From positions 1,488,001 through 1,552,000 of the forward strand of contig OY969798.1 in assembly GCA_963703165.1 (NCBI GenBank): 64,000 nt of DNA, read 5' to 3'. The DNA is from JBQTKD01 sp963703165. Its GTDB lineage: Bacteria > Actinomycetota > Actinomycetes > Sporichthyales > Sporichthyaceae. The notes beneath the pieces were generated by a model that was given only the letters and a program-made list of their open reading frames with translations, did no database searches and had not been told where the DNA came from. The stretch's first letter is position 1; every line of letters starts with the position of its first letter. This document shows, in pieces, positions 17,603-25,972 of this stretch. The position numbers and the translations under genes are program-made.

Positions 17603-18082
17603 CCCGTCGCCGCACTCGGCCGCGACGACCTCGCCGAGCGCGACGAGGTGATCCCCGCCCTCGACGAGGGTGGTCAGCTCACAGGCCAACCACCCTGGCG
17701 CTCCCGCGAGCCGCGGCAGCTCGGACGACAGGCTCCAGTCGATGTCGGCGAACTTGGCGGGACCGCCCTTGCCGGCGAAGGCCAGCGCGAGCGCGGACTG
17801 CGTGGCGCCGAGGATGTTGACGCCGAAGCGGCGGGAGAACTGCAGGCGGGCCAGCAGTTCCGAGGATCGGTCCAGTGCCACGAGCACCATCGGCGGATTC
17901 ATGGACAGTGAGGCGAACGCACTCACCGTCGTGCCGTAGGCGTCGTCGCCGTGCAGGGTCGTGACGACGGAGACGGGCGTCGCGACTCCGCCCATGACCT
18001 CGCGGAACGCCTCGGCCAAGGTGAGCGACTCGTCGGTCGGCGCGACCTCGATGCCTTCCGCGTGAATGACGTGAGCGTCCAT
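17543..18082 (-). CDS. flavin reductase family protein (HpaC/HsaB-like)
   Basis: 179 aa. ATG 18082 follows GAGGAGG by about 8 nt; a GTG at 18103 overlapping the upstream stop (GTGA) is the alternative. The sequence shows the flavin-reductase split-barrel features: GGVATPVSVVTT, TVSAFASLSMNPPMVLVAL, RRFGVNIL and a C-terminal LTYHRRAFG. Such small NAD(P)H:flavin reductases supply reduced FMN or FAD to two-component monooxygenases. It is the last gene of an operon with an SDR and two acyl-CoA dehydrogenases. A possible client in the window is the luciferase-like monooxygenase at 40943-42190. The gene overlaps the end of the rhomboid gene. Confidence 0.85.
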   Translation of the reverse strand: MDAHVIHAEGIEVAPTDESLTLAEAFREVMGGVATPVSVVTTLHGDDAYGTTVSAFASLSMNPPMVLVALDRSSELLARLQFSRRFGVNILGATQSALALAFAGKGGPAKFADIDWSLSSELPRLAGAPGWLACELTTLVEGGDHLVALGEVVAAECGDGLPLTYHRRAFGTHACHGDG

Positions 18083-18099
18083 CTCTGCGTCCTCCTCGT

Positions 18100-19161
18100 T
18101 CACAGGCCGAGCCGGGCGACCAACTGTTCACGGTGCGCAGCCGGGGCACCGAACAGAAGTTCGGAGCTCTTGGCCCGCTTGTAGTACAGGTGGGTGCGGT
18201 GCTCCCAGGTGAACCCGATCCCACCGTGCAGCTGGATGCTCTCGGTGGCGACCTTCGAGTACGCCTCCGAACAGTGTGCCTTGGCCAGCGACGCCGCGGC
18301 AGGGAGCTCGTCGGGCGCGACGTCGGCCGCCCAGGCCGCGAACTGCGCGGCGGCGCGGGCCGACTCGACCTGCAGCAGGAGCTCGGTCCACACGTGCTTG
18401 ATCGCCTGGAACGACCCGATGGGCCGACCGAACTGCTCACGCACCTTCGCGTACTCGACGGCCTCGTCCAGGCAGGTCGAGGCCCCGCCGACCTGTTCGG
18501 CGGCGAGCAGGACGGCGGCGACGTCCAGAGCGCCGCGCACCACGGCGGTGCCGTCTCTGGTGAGCAGGTGCGCGGGCACGTCCCGGAAGGTCAACCTGGC
18601 CTGCTTGCGGGTCTGATCCATCGTGGGCAGCGGCTCGCGATCCAGCCCCGCCGCGTCCCCGATCACCGCGAACAGCGCATCCTCCGCGGCCACGAGAATC
18701 AGGTCGACGCAGTGGCCGTCGATGACGTAGCCGGCCTCGCCGCGCAGCGTCCACTCCTCGCCCGACGTTTCCGCGGAAATGTCGCCGATGGCCAGCGTCG
18801 CGATGGTCGCACCGGCCGCGATGCCCGGCAGATACTCCGCGGCCACGTCCCCGCCGATCAGGGCGAGCGCCGGGGCGGCGAGCGCGACGGTCGCGAAGTA
18901 CGGCGCGCACAGCAACGCGCGGCCCATCTCCTCGAACACGATCGCCTGCTCCTGCAGCCCGAACCCGGCCCCGCCGTGCTCCTCGGCGATCGCCAACCCC
19001 TGCAGACCGATCTGCGCGGCCATCTGCTGCCACACCGCGGGGTCGTAGCCGACGGCACTGTCCATCAGCCGACGCACGTCGCTCTCCGTCGACTTGTCGG
19101 CGAGGAAGGCGCGCACCGTGCGTCGCAGTTCGTTCTGCTCGTCGGACCAGGTGAAATCCAT
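18100..19161 (-). CDS. acyl-CoA dehydrogenase, short (353-aa) subunit
   Basis: 353 aa, FAD-dependent acyl-CoA dehydrogenase fold: DFTWSDEQNELRRTVRAFL at the start, VREQFGRPIGSFQAIKH and LHGGIGFTWEHRTHLYYKRA near the end. The usual catalytic-Glu loop (YEGT) is missing and the middle flavin-binding segment is poorly conserved, as in the non-catalytic subunits of heteromeric actinobacterial FadE enzymes. It starts 9 nt after the neighbouring 372-aa dehydrogenase, so the pair may form one alpha2-beta2 enzyme. ATG with GGGGG upstream. Substrate unknown. Confidence 0.85.
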   Translation of the reverse strand: MDFTWSDEQNELRRTVRAFLADKSTESDVRRLMDSAVGYDPAVWQQMAAQIGLQGLAIAEEHGGAGFGLQEQAIVFEEMGRALLCAPYFATVALAAPALALIGGDVAAEYLPGIAAGATIATLAIGDISAETSGEEWTLRGEAGYVIDGHCVDLILVAAEDALFAVIGDAAGLDREPLPTMDQTRKQARLTFRDVPAHLLTRDGTAVVRGALDVAAVLLAAEQVGGASTCLDEAVEYAKVREQFGRPIGSFQAIKHVWTELLLQVESARAAAQFAAWAADVAPDELPAAASLAKAHCSEAYSKVATESIQLHGGIGFTWEHRTHLYYKRAKSSELLFGAPAAHREQLVARLGL

Positions 19162-19170
19162 CAGTGCCCC

Positions 19171-20289
19171 CTACCGCGCCGCTGGTTCGCGCGGCAGACC
19201 GAGGATCCGTTCGGCGACGATGTTGCGCAGGATGTTCGAGGTGCCGCCCATGATCGTGTAGCTGTTCGCGTAACAGAGGCCATGGGAGACGTCCCCGGCC
19301 AGCAGGGCTTCGGGGCCGAACGTGCGCGCCACGAAGTCGGCGACCCGACGCTCGTGCTCGGTACAGAACAGCTTGGTCGCGGCGCTGAAACCCTTCGGGG
19401 CCTGACCCAACGCCTCGCGGTAGACCAGCAACCGGCCCAGGCGGTAGTGCGTCTCCAGGCTCGCGATCTCCTGCCGCACCAGGGGATCGGACCGATCGGC
19501 GCGCTCCAGGGCCCGCCGGTAGAGCGTGTGGTTGGAGACCAGCCGGTCGATGCCGCCGCGTTCGTGCTCGAGCTGACGCATCGTCTGTTTGAACGCCGCG
19601 CCCTCGACCCCGACGAGGTTGTTGGCGGGCACCCGCACGTCGGTGAAGAACACCTCGCAGAAGTGCGCTCCCCCGGCCATGTCCTTGATCGGGCGGACCT
19701 CGATGCCCGGAGAGTCCATCGGCACGATCAGCTCGCTGATCCCGGCGTGTGGCGGGCCCTCGGACGTGGTCCGACAGATCAGGTAGACGTAGTCGGAGAC
19801 CGCCCCGAAGCTGGTCCAGATCTTCTGGCCATTGACGACGAAGTCGTCGCCGTCGCGCACCGCGCGGGTGCGGAGCGCCGCGAGGTCGGAACCCGCGCCG
19901 GGCTCGGACATGCCGATGCACCAGGTCGTCTCACCGGCCAGGATCGACGGCAGGTAGCGCTCCTGCTGATCCGCGGTGCCGTAGGTGTAGATGGACGGGC
20001 CCATCTGGCGTTCGGCCACCCAGTACGAGCCGACCGGTGCACCGGCGCCGATGAGTTCCTCGGCGATGATCATGCGGTCGATCGCGGGGCGCCCGGCCCC
20101 GCCGAACTCCTTCGGCCACGAGATGCCGATCCAACCGCGCGCGGCGAGCTCCTTGCCGAACTCCGGGCAGTACCCGTTGATCCACGAGTCGGCGACCCAG
20201 CCGTAGCGCTCGACGGCGGACGCCGCGACAGCCTTGGCCTCGGCGCGCAGTTGCTGTTGTTCCGGAGTCCAGGAGAAGTCCACGCTCAC
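19171..20289 (-). CDS. acyl-CoA dehydrogenase, long (372-aa) subunit
   Basis: 372 aa. The GTG start at 20289 overlaps the SDR stop (GTGA). Domain signatures: WCIGMSEPGAGSDLAAL and VVNGQKIWTSFGAVSDY in the middle barrel, GGTSNILRNIVAERILGLPR at the end. These match steroid- and sidechain-type FadE proteins of actinobacteria. It oxidises an acyl-CoA to the 2-enoyl-CoA with FAD, probably jointly with the following short subunit. Part of the SDR to flavin reductase operon. Confidence 0.88.
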   Translation of the reverse strand: MSVDFSWTPEQQQLRAEAKAVAASAVERYGWVADSWINGYCPEFGKELAARGWIGISWPKEFGGAGRPAIDRMIIAEELIGAGAPVGSYWVAERQMGPSIYTYGTADQQERYLPSILAGETTWCIGMSEPGAGSDLAALRTRAVRDGDDFVVNGQKIWTSFGAVSDYVYLICRTTSEGPPHAGISELIVPMDSPGIEVRPIKDMAGGAHFCEVFFTDVRVPANNLVGVEGAAFKQTMRQLEHERGGIDRLVSNHTLYRRALERADRSDPLVRQEIASLETHYRLGRLLVYREALGQAPKGFSAATKLFCTEHERRVADFVARTFGPEALLAGDVSHGLCYANSYTIMGGTSNILRNIVAERILGLPREPAAR

Positions 20290-21044
20290 GCCCTCATGTA
20301 CGCGCCGCCGGAGACGTTGATGCACTCCCCGGTGATCGAGCGTGCAGTCTCCCCCGCGAGGAACAGCACCGCGTCGGCGAGGTCCGCCGGGTCGATCTCG
20401 CGGTTCAGCGGGATCTCGGACTGCAGCTTCGCGAGGTGGTCCTCCGGCAGCATCCGGCTCAGGAACGGGTTCGGCACCAGGCCGGGGGCGACGGCGTTCA
20501 CCCGCACCCCGTACTGGGCGACCTGCTTGGCGGTGGAGCGGGTCAGGGCGAGCACCCCGGCCTTCGCCGCGTGATACGCGGTGTTGCCCGGCGTGCCGCT
20601 GGTCCATGCCTCGATCGAGCCGATGTTGATGATCGACCCAGCACCGCGCTCGATCATCTGCGGCAGCACCGCGCGCATCGTCAGGAAGTGCCCGGTCAGG
20701 CAGACGTCGATCACGCGTTGCCAGGACTCCAACGTGGTGTCCCACAACGGCGCCGGCTCGGAGGTCCCGGCGTTGTTGACGAGGATGTCGATGCGGCCGC
20801 GCTCGGCGAGGATCTCCTCGACGACCGCGGCGACCCCGGCTTCGTCGGTCACGTTGAGCGCTCGGCCGACGACCTTGCGGCCGGTCTCCTCCGTCAACGC
20901 GTCGGCGACCTTGGCGGTGCGTTTGGCGTCGAGGTCGGTGATGACGACATCCGCGCCGGCCAACGCGAGCTTGCGCGCGGTGGCCTGGCCGATGCCCGCA
21001 CCTGCGGCAGCGGTGATCAAAGCGACCTGCCCGTCGAGGGTCAT
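20286..21044 (-). CDS. short-chain dehydrogenase/reductase
   Basis: 252 aa from ATG 21044 (GGGG, 6 nt upstream; an ATG at 21068 has no site). A Rossmann fold with the glycine-rich segment AAAGAGIG, NNAG (DILVNNAGTSEP), the catalytic S-Y-K set (GSIEAW..., YHAAK) and the C-terminal GECINVSGGAYM. Likely an NAD(P)-dependent hydroxyacyl-CoA or alcohol dehydrogenase. First gene of a four-gene operon with two acyl-CoA dehydrogenases and a flavin reductase. The promoter region shared with the divergent SDR gene carries the operator at 21088-21112. Confidence 0.85.
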   Translation of the reverse strand: MTLDGQVALITAAAGAGIGQATARKLALAGADVVITDLDAKRTAKVADALTEETGRKVVGRALNVTDEAGVAAVVEEILAERGRIDILVNNAGTSEPAPLWDTTLESWQRVIDVCLTGHFLTMRAVLPQMIERGAGSIINIGSIEAWTSGTPGNTAYHAAKAGVLALTRSTAKQVAQYGVRVNAVAPGLVPNPFLSRMLPEDHLAKLQSEIPLNREIDPADLADAVLFLAGETARSITGECINVSGGAYMRA

Positions 21045-21087
21045 CCGGTTCCCCTTCGCGCCGGCCATCGTTCTGCTGGCTCTAGCA

Positions 21088-21112
21088 ATTCTGCGACGAC
21101 TAGTCGCAGAAT
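21088..21112. promoter_or_regulatory. operator, 10-bp inverted repeat (TGCGAC family, site 1)
   Basis: ATTCTGCGAC and GTCGCAGAAT are perfect inverted arms around GACTA. It lies between the divergent SDR genes. The core TGCGAC-N5-GTCGCA followed by AATA recurs at 43686 and 50917, so it is likely the binding site of a shared repressor. Confidence 0.75.
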
Positions 21113-21151
21113 AGGCGCAGGGATCCCGGCGAGTAAAGGAGCGCAGCGCAG

Positions 21152-21910
21152 ATGCCAGGACTGGTGGACGGCAAGGTCGCAGTCATCACGGGCGGTTCCA
21201 GTGGCATCGGCCGCGCCGCCGCCATTGCCCTGGCCCGCGAGGGCGCCAAGGCCATCATCATCGCCGACATCCGCAAGGACCCCCGCGAGGGTGGAGCCCC
21301 GACGCACGAGGCCATCGAGTGCGAGGGCCGCTTCGTCATGTGCGACGTCTCCAAGCCGGCGGACCTCGACGCAGCCGTCGCGGCCGCGGACGAATTCGGC
21401 GGCGTCGACATCATGGTCAACAACGCCGGGATCGTGGTGATGGGCGACTTCCTCGAGTTCAGCGAGGAGCAGTACGACAAGCAGCTGGACGTCAACGCGA
21501 AGGGCGTGTTCTTCGGTACCCAGGCTGCCGCCAAGCGGATGGTCGCCAAGGGCAGCGGCTCGATCATCAACGTGTCGAGCGTCCTGGGCGTCGTCGGCAA
21601 CGGCGCGGTGGTCGCCTACTCCGCGTCCAAGGGCGCCATCAAGCTGATCACCTACTCCGCGGCGAATTACCTTGCCGCGCAGGGAGTTCGGGTCAACGCG
21701 GTGCACCCCGGCGTGGTCGGTACCGAACTGGTGACCACGGACTTCGGCCTACCGATGGAGGCAGCGACGCAGGTGTTCCCGATCCCGATCGGTCGCCCGT
21801 CCACCGCCGATGACGTGTGCGGAACCATCGTCTTCCTGGCCAGCGAGATGTCCGCCTACATGACCGGTTCGTCGGTCGTCGTCGACGGCGGCATGATCAC
21901 GTCGATGTGA
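21152..21910 (+). CDS. short-chain dehydrogenase/reductase
   Basis: 252 aa, ATG with AAGGAG upstream. Motifs: TGGSSGIG (cofactor loop), CDVSKPADLDAAVA, NNAG, the catalytic S/Y/K (VSSVLG, YSASKGAIK) and a C-terminal SSVVVDGGMITSM. Classical SDR, probably NAD-dependent oxidation of a hydroxy intermediate. Transcribed alone, divergent from the other SDR operon and sharing its operator. The last 14 bp overlap the end of the convergent hydrolase gene. Confidence 0.87.
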   Translation: MPGLVDGKVAVITGGSSGIGRAAAIALAREGAKAIIIADIRKDPREGGAPTHEAIECEGRFVMCDVSKPADLDAAVAAADEFGGVDIMVNNAGIVVMGDFLEFSEEQYDKQLDVNAKGVFFGTQAAAKRMVAKGSGSIINVSSVLGVVGNGAVVAYSASKGAIKLITYSAANYLAAQGVRVNAVHPGVVGTELVTTDFGLPMEAATQVFPIPIGRPSTADDVCGTIVFLASEMSAYMTGSSVVVDGGMITSM

Positions 21911-22697
21911 GCGAGTCCAGCAGGGCTGCGTCGAAGGCGGCGGGCACTTCCAGCATCGGGTAGTGCCCGCACTCGAGCGTCACCAGCCGACCGTTCGGCA
22001 GCCGCTCCTGCAGCCACGCGGCACCCTCGATCGGACTCACCGGATCGACGGTGCCCATGATCTGGACCACCGGCAGCTTCAGGTCCGGGAGGTCCGCGAT
22101 CTGGTCGGTGTGCAGGTACGTCGGGTAGCTCGCGATCGCCGCCCAGGACGGCATCAGCAGTTGCATGCGCAGCAGCCACCCGACCACGTCGGGGTCGGGT
22201 TCGACGGCGAACGCGGACGTGATGGTGCGACGGCGCGTGGCGACCCGGCGGGTGCGCTCGAGATGCACCAGGCGGCCCTCGAGGTCCGTGCCGTCCGGAC
22301 CGAACGGGTACTGCTCGCTGCTGCTGGCGCGCACACCGTTGGAACCGACGAGCACCAGCGTCTCGACCCGCGACGGCTCCCGCACGGCGAGACGCATGGA
22401 GATCTGGCCGCCGAAGGACCAGCCGACGAGGCTGACACGGTCCAGGCCGAGGTGGTCGAGCACTCCGCGGATGTCGTCCACCAGGCGGTCGATCTCGTAA
22501 CCGACCAGCGGCTTCGCCGAGCCACCGGTGCCGCGCACGTCGATGGGGATCACCCGGTAGCCCGAGGTGGTGAGGGCCGGGATCTGGCCCTGCCAGGCCT
22601 CGCCGTTGAGCCCGAAGCCGGCGATCAGCACCACCGGCCGGCCGGCACCGATGTCCTCGTAGTGGATCCGGACGCCGGGTTCGACGTCGACGAGCAT
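21897..22697 (-). CDS. alpha/beta hydrolase
   Basis: 266 aa. ATG 22697 overlaps the stop of the upstream acyl-CoA dehydrogenase by one base (TGATG). Oxyanion-hole region VVLIAGFGLNGEAW, nucleophile elbow GWSFGG, acid D in MGTVDPVSP and histidine in CGHYPML. It resembles esterase/lactonase and meta-cleavage-product hydrolase types. Being third in an operon headed by a Baeyer-Villiger monooxygenase, it is a good candidate for hydrolysing the ester or lactone that enzyme makes; this is inference from order. Confidence 0.85.
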   Translation of the reverse strand: MLVDVEPGVRIHYEDIGAGRPVVLIAGFGLNGEAWQGQIPALTTSGYRVIPIDVRGTGGSAKPLVGYEIDRLVDDIRGVLDHLGLDRVSLVGWSFGGQISMRLAVREPSRVETLVLVGSNGVRASSSEQYPFGPDGTDLEGRLVHLERTRRVATRRRTITSAFAVEPDPDVVGWLLRMQLLMPSWAAIASYPTYLHTDQIADLPDLKLPVVQIMGTVDPVSPIEGAAWLQERLPNGRLVTLECGHYPMLEVPAAFDAALLDSLTST

Positions 22698-23872
22698 CAG
22701 CGCAATCCGTAGGTGGCGGAGATGATCTCGCGCTGGATCTCGTTGGTGCCCGCGTAGATGCACGCCGGCAATGCCTTACGGACATGGCCTTCCATGTCGT
22801 ACTCGCTGGCGTAGCCGTAGCCGCCCATCATCTGCATGCCCTCGAGCGCGACCTGCTTCGCGGTCTCGGTGACCTTGAGCTTCGCCATCGAGGTGAGCCG
22901 CGCCAGTTGCTCCGGGGTGCCCCGGCCGGAGTCGACACGCTGCGCCACGTCGTAGGTCAGCAGACGGGCGCACTCGACCTCGGTGGCCAGGTCCGCGATG
23001 CGGTGCCGCAACGCCTGGAAGGTGCCGATGGGCTTGCCGAACTGCTTACGCGTCCGGACGTAGTCGAGGAGGTCGTCCAACGTGCGGCGGGCCATGCCGA
23101 TCCCCTGGGCGGCGCACACCACGCGCTCACCGTTCAGGCCTGCCATCACCTGCGGCCACGCCTGGCCGACCTCGCCCACCACGGCCTCGTCCGGGATGAA
23201 GACGTCGGTGAGGTAGACGTCGTTGACCTCACGGCCGCCCATGGTGTCGATGCCCCGGATCTCCACGCCAGGAAGGGAAGTGGACACCTCGAAGGCAGTC
23301 AGGCCGGCCTGGCGGGAGTCCTCACGCGACGTCCGCGCGATCAACAACAGCCGCTCGGCGAGATGCGCCGAGGAGCACCACGTCTTCTGTCCGTTCAGGA
23401 CCCAACCACCGTCGCCGCGGACGGCGCGGGTGGAGATGTTGCCGACGTCGGAGCCTGCTTCCGGTTCGGAGATGGAGATGGCGAAGAGGCCACCCGCCGC
23501 GATGGAGCCGAGGGCGTCGAGCTTCTGCTTCTCGGTGCCGTAGCGCTTGTAGAAGCTGGAGCAGGTGGCCGAGGAGCCGGCGGCGTTGATCGGAGCCATC
23601 CCACGCCAGGTCTCCTCCCAGAAGACCGTGTACTCGACGAGGCCGGCGCCCATGCCCCCGTACTCCTCGGGGATGTAGAGCCCGGCCCACCCGAGGTCGG
23701 CCATCTTCCGGTACAGCGCCTGGTTGTGCGCGTGGACGCCGTTCTCCGTCAGGGCGTCGCGCTGCGCACGGGTGCCGCACTCACGCCGACAGAAGTCCGC
23801 GATGCTCGCCGCGAGCGCCGCCTGGTCCTCGGTCAACAAGAGATCCGTCGTAGGCGCGATCGCTGCGCTCAT
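22697..23872 (-). CDS. acyl-CoA dehydrogenase (391 aa)
   Basis: 391 aa, full-length fold: SISEPEAGSDVGNIST, VLNGQKTWCSSAH, TRKQFGKPIGTFQALRH and GYGYASEYDMEGHVRKA. In the catalytic-base loop the usual YEGT is YAGTNEIQ, so the canonical glutamate position holds alanine; some families use a glutamate elsewhere. ATG 23872 overlaps the stop of the upstream monooxygenase gene (ATGA). Second gene of the monooxygenase-dehydrogenase-hydrolase operon. Substrate not determinable. Confidence 0.87.
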   Translation of the reverse strand: MSAAIAPTTDLLLTEDQAALAASIADFCRRECGTRAQRDALTENGVHAHNQALYRKMADLGWAGLYIPEEYGGMGAGLVEYTVFWEETWRGMAPINAAGSSATCSSFYKRYGTEKQKLDALGSIAAGGLFAISISEPEAGSDVGNISTRAVRGDGGWVLNGQKTWCSSAHLAERLLLIARTSREDSRQAGLTAFEVSTSLPGVEIRGIDTMGGREVNDVYLTDVFIPDEAVVGEVGQAWPQVMAGLNGERVVCAAQGIGMARRTLDDLLDYVRTRKQFGKPIGTFQALRHRIADLATEVECARLLTYDVAQRVDSGRGTPEQLARLTSMAKLKVTETAKQVALEGMQMMGGYGYASEYDMEGHVRKALPACIYAGTNEIQREIISATYGLR

Positions 23873-25848
23873 CCTGCTGCTGCTTCCTTCTCCGACACCA
23901 GGTGGAAGTCGCTTCTGTCGATCTCATGGGCCATGTGCCAGAAGTCGACGTTGGTCCAGGGCATCGGGATCACGATGCGCCCGCGGGCATTGCGGTAGTA
24001 GGTGCTCATGCCGGGGTGCGACCAGATCGTGCTCGCAAGCGCGTCGGTGATGCGCTTGTCGTAGCCGTCGTGCACCTCTTCGCGCACCTCGACGCTGGTG
24101 GCCTCACCCGTGACGAGCAAGGACAGCAGCGACATCACGTGCCGCACCTGCATCTCGATGGTGAGCGCGGCGCTGCCACCGTGGGCGGCGAAGGTGTTCG
24201 GGCCGAGCAGCGTGAAGAAGTTCGGGAAGTCCGGGACCGTCGTGCCCAGGTACGCGCGGGCGTCGTCGTCGCCCCAGGTCTCGCGCAACGTCCGACCGGA
24301 ACGCCCGCGGACCTCCATCGGGCCGAGCACGCGGACGGCGTCGAACCCGGTGGCCCACACGAGGATGTCGACCTCGTGCTCCACCCCGGCCGCGTCGACG
24401 ACACTGTGCGCCCGGACCTCGGTCACCGAATCGGTGACGAGGCTGACGTCGTCGCGGCACATGGTGCGGAACCAGCCGTTGTCCAGCAGCGGACGCTTGC
24501 CGTACGGCGGGTAGGTCGGCAGGCACTTCTCGAGCAGGTCGGTGCGCTCACCGAGCTCACTCTTGATGTAGTCCGTGAGGAACTCGCGGTGCCGGTCGTT
24601 GGTACGGTTGACCGCGCGCTCGGGGTGCTCCCACTCCGGGTCGATCTGCAGCGCCGGGTAGAGCCGGTCACCGAAGTTCCACACCAGCCGGAGCCGGTAC
24701 CAGCCCATGTAGAAGGGCACGTACTCCATCAGCGCCCGGGTGGCCGGGCTGGTGTCACGCATGTAGTTGGGGTTGGGCAGCCCCCACTGCGGTGAGCGCT
24801 GAAAGACCGTCACATGTGCGGCGGTACCGGCGATCGCGGGTACCAACTGCATCGCGCTGGCACCGGTGCCGATCACCGCGACGCGCTTGCCGGTCAGGTC
24901 GACCGAGTTGTCCCAGGCGGCGGTGTGCATGCTCGGCCCGGCGAAGTCGTGCGCGCCGGGGATGTTCGGGATCGTGGGCCGGTTGAGCAGGCCGACGCCG
25001 GTGATGATCGCGTTGGCGTTCATCGTGCTGCGCTGTCCCGAGCCGTCACGGATGGAGACTCGCCACAGTTGCGCCGCGTCGTCCCAGACCATCGACTCGA
25101 CCTCGGAATCGAACCGGATCGACGGCCGCAGATTGTGCTGCTCGGCGAGCAGTTCGAGGTAGTCGTGCAGTTCGTCGCGCTTGGCGAAGTACCGCGACCA
25201 CATCGGCGACTGGGCGAAGGAGAAGCAGTAGAGGTGGCTGGGGGTGTCGACACCGCAGCCGGGATAGGTGTTCTCCAGCCAGGTGCCGCCGACCCCGGGG
25301 TTCTTCTCCAGGATCGTGAACGCCACACCGAGCTTGCGCAGCTTGATCGCCGCGCAGATCCCGGACAGACCGGCGCCGATGATCAGCACCTCGACGGGGA
25401 CCTTCACCTCGGCGGGGTCGAGCCGCACGTCGCGATCCACGACGCCGAGTTCCTCGGCCAACAATCCGCTGATGTTGGCGGGCATGCGTTGCTTGGAACC
25501 GAGCGAGAGCGCGAGCATCTCGCGCACCCGCTCGGGACTGGGGGGCGGCGCGGCCTCGCGCTCGCCGTCGTGCCAGGCCCGGAGCACCGCGAAGGCGTCA
25601 TCCCGGAGCGCCTGCTGAAGGTCCTCGGAGAGCCCCGCCGAGTCGTGATCGTCGACGCCGGGGGGGCTCGTCGGGCGGAACCGGCCGGTCAGCCACTCGT
25701 CGTTGCCGGTGAGCTGGGCGAGTGCGGCCAACAGCGTGGGGAGGTTGGCTTCGGCCAGCGCGGCGCGGAGCTCGTCGTCGGTGAGGTCGTAGCGGCGCAG
25801 ATCTGCCGGCGAGCAGATCACGAACGCGTCGCCTTTTTGACTCTCCAT
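23869..25848 (-). CDS. type I Baeyer-Villiger monooxygenase with N-terminal extension (HAPMO-like)
   Basis: 659 aa. FAD-binding GAGLSG (158-163), GGTWLENTYPGCGVDTPSHL, the Baeyer-Villiger fingerprint FAGPSMHTAAWD (302-313) and the NADPH site GTGASA (327-332). About 150 residues precede the first Rossmann motif, as in 4-hydroxyacetophenone monooxygenase and unlike cyclohexanone monooxygenase. Inserts oxygen next to a ketone using NADPH and O2 to give an ester or lactone. First gene of an operon with an acyl-CoA dehydrogenase and a hydrolase. The promoter places transcription start at or next to the ATG, so the message may be leaderless, and TGAGAC-type operators cover it. Confidence 0.88.
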   Translation of the reverse strand: MESQKGDAFVICSPADLRRYDLTDDELRAALAEANLPTLLAALAQLTGNDEWLTGRFRPTSPPGVDDHDSAGLSEDLQQALRDDAFAVLRAWHDGEREAAPPPSPERVREMLALSLGSKQRMPANISGLLAEELGVVDRDVRLDPAEVKVPVEVLIIGAGLSGICAAIKLRKLGVAFTILEKNPGVGGTWLENTYPGCGVDTPSHLYCFSFAQSPMWSRYFAKRDELHDYLELLAEQHNLRPSIRFDSEVESMVWDDAAQLWRVSIRDGSGQRSTMNANAIITGVGLLNRPTIPNIPGAHDFAGPSMHTAAWDNSVDLTGKRVAVIGTGASAMQLVPAIAGTAAHVTVFQRSPQWGLPNPNYMRDTSPATRALMEYVPFYMGWYRLRLVWNFGDRLYPALQIDPEWEHPERAVNRTNDRHREFLTDYIKSELGERTDLLEKCLPTYPPYGKRPLLDNGWFRTMCRDDVSLVTDSVTEVRAHSVVDAAGVEHEVDILVWATGFDAVRVLGPMEVRGRSGRTLRETWGDDDARAYLGTTVPDFPNFFTLLGPNTFAAHGGSAALTIEMQVRHVMSLLSLLVTGEATSVEVREEVHDGYDKRITDALASTIWSHPGMSTYYRNARGRIVIPMPWTNVDFWHMAHEIDRSDFHLVSEKEAAAG

Positions 25849-25877
25849 GTCTCAATAATATGAGACGACGCGTCTCA
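25849..25877. promoter_or_regulatory. TetR-type double operator (TGAGAC half-sites)
   Basis: Three half-sites form two overlapping palindromes: GTCTCA-N6-TGAGAC (25849-25866) and TGAGACGACGCGTCTCA (25861-25877, 7-bp arms). They sit between the divergent monooxygenase and alcohol dehydrogenase operons and over the monooxygenase promoter. The TetR gene at 28881 in the same region is the likely binder. Confidence 0.75.
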
Positions 25878-25882
25878 GTCAA
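25855..25882 (-). promoter_or_regulatory. promoter of the Baeyer-Villiger operon (probably leaderless)
   Basis: Minus strand: -35 TTGACT (25882-25877), 16-nt spacer, -10 TATTAT (25860-25855). Six bases separate the -10 from the ATG at 25848, so +1 falls at or next to the A of the start codon. There is no Shine-Dalgarno sequence. The spacer is the operator palindrome. Confidence 0.65.
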
Positions 25883-25907
25883 GAGTGAGAAGCCGTGACG
25901 GACTCGT

Positions 25908-25935
25908 TGAACTGTCCGCCGACCTGCGCGATATT
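25908..25935 (+). promoter_or_regulatory. possible promoter of the alcohol dehydrogenase operon
   Basis: TTGAAC (25908-25913) is followed after 17 nt by GATATT, in an unusually A/T-rich patch (25929-25960). If real, translation starts downstream at GTG 25973 and not at GTG 25895. Confidence 0.4.
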
Positions 25936-25972
25936 AAACAGACCTTTTGGATCAAAAATCGTTCGGAGCGGG

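Noticed and set aside
25895..25972. Longer alcohol dehydrogenase start
   Set aside because: The added residues are unlike the family, and the stretch contains A/T-rich promoter-like sequence.
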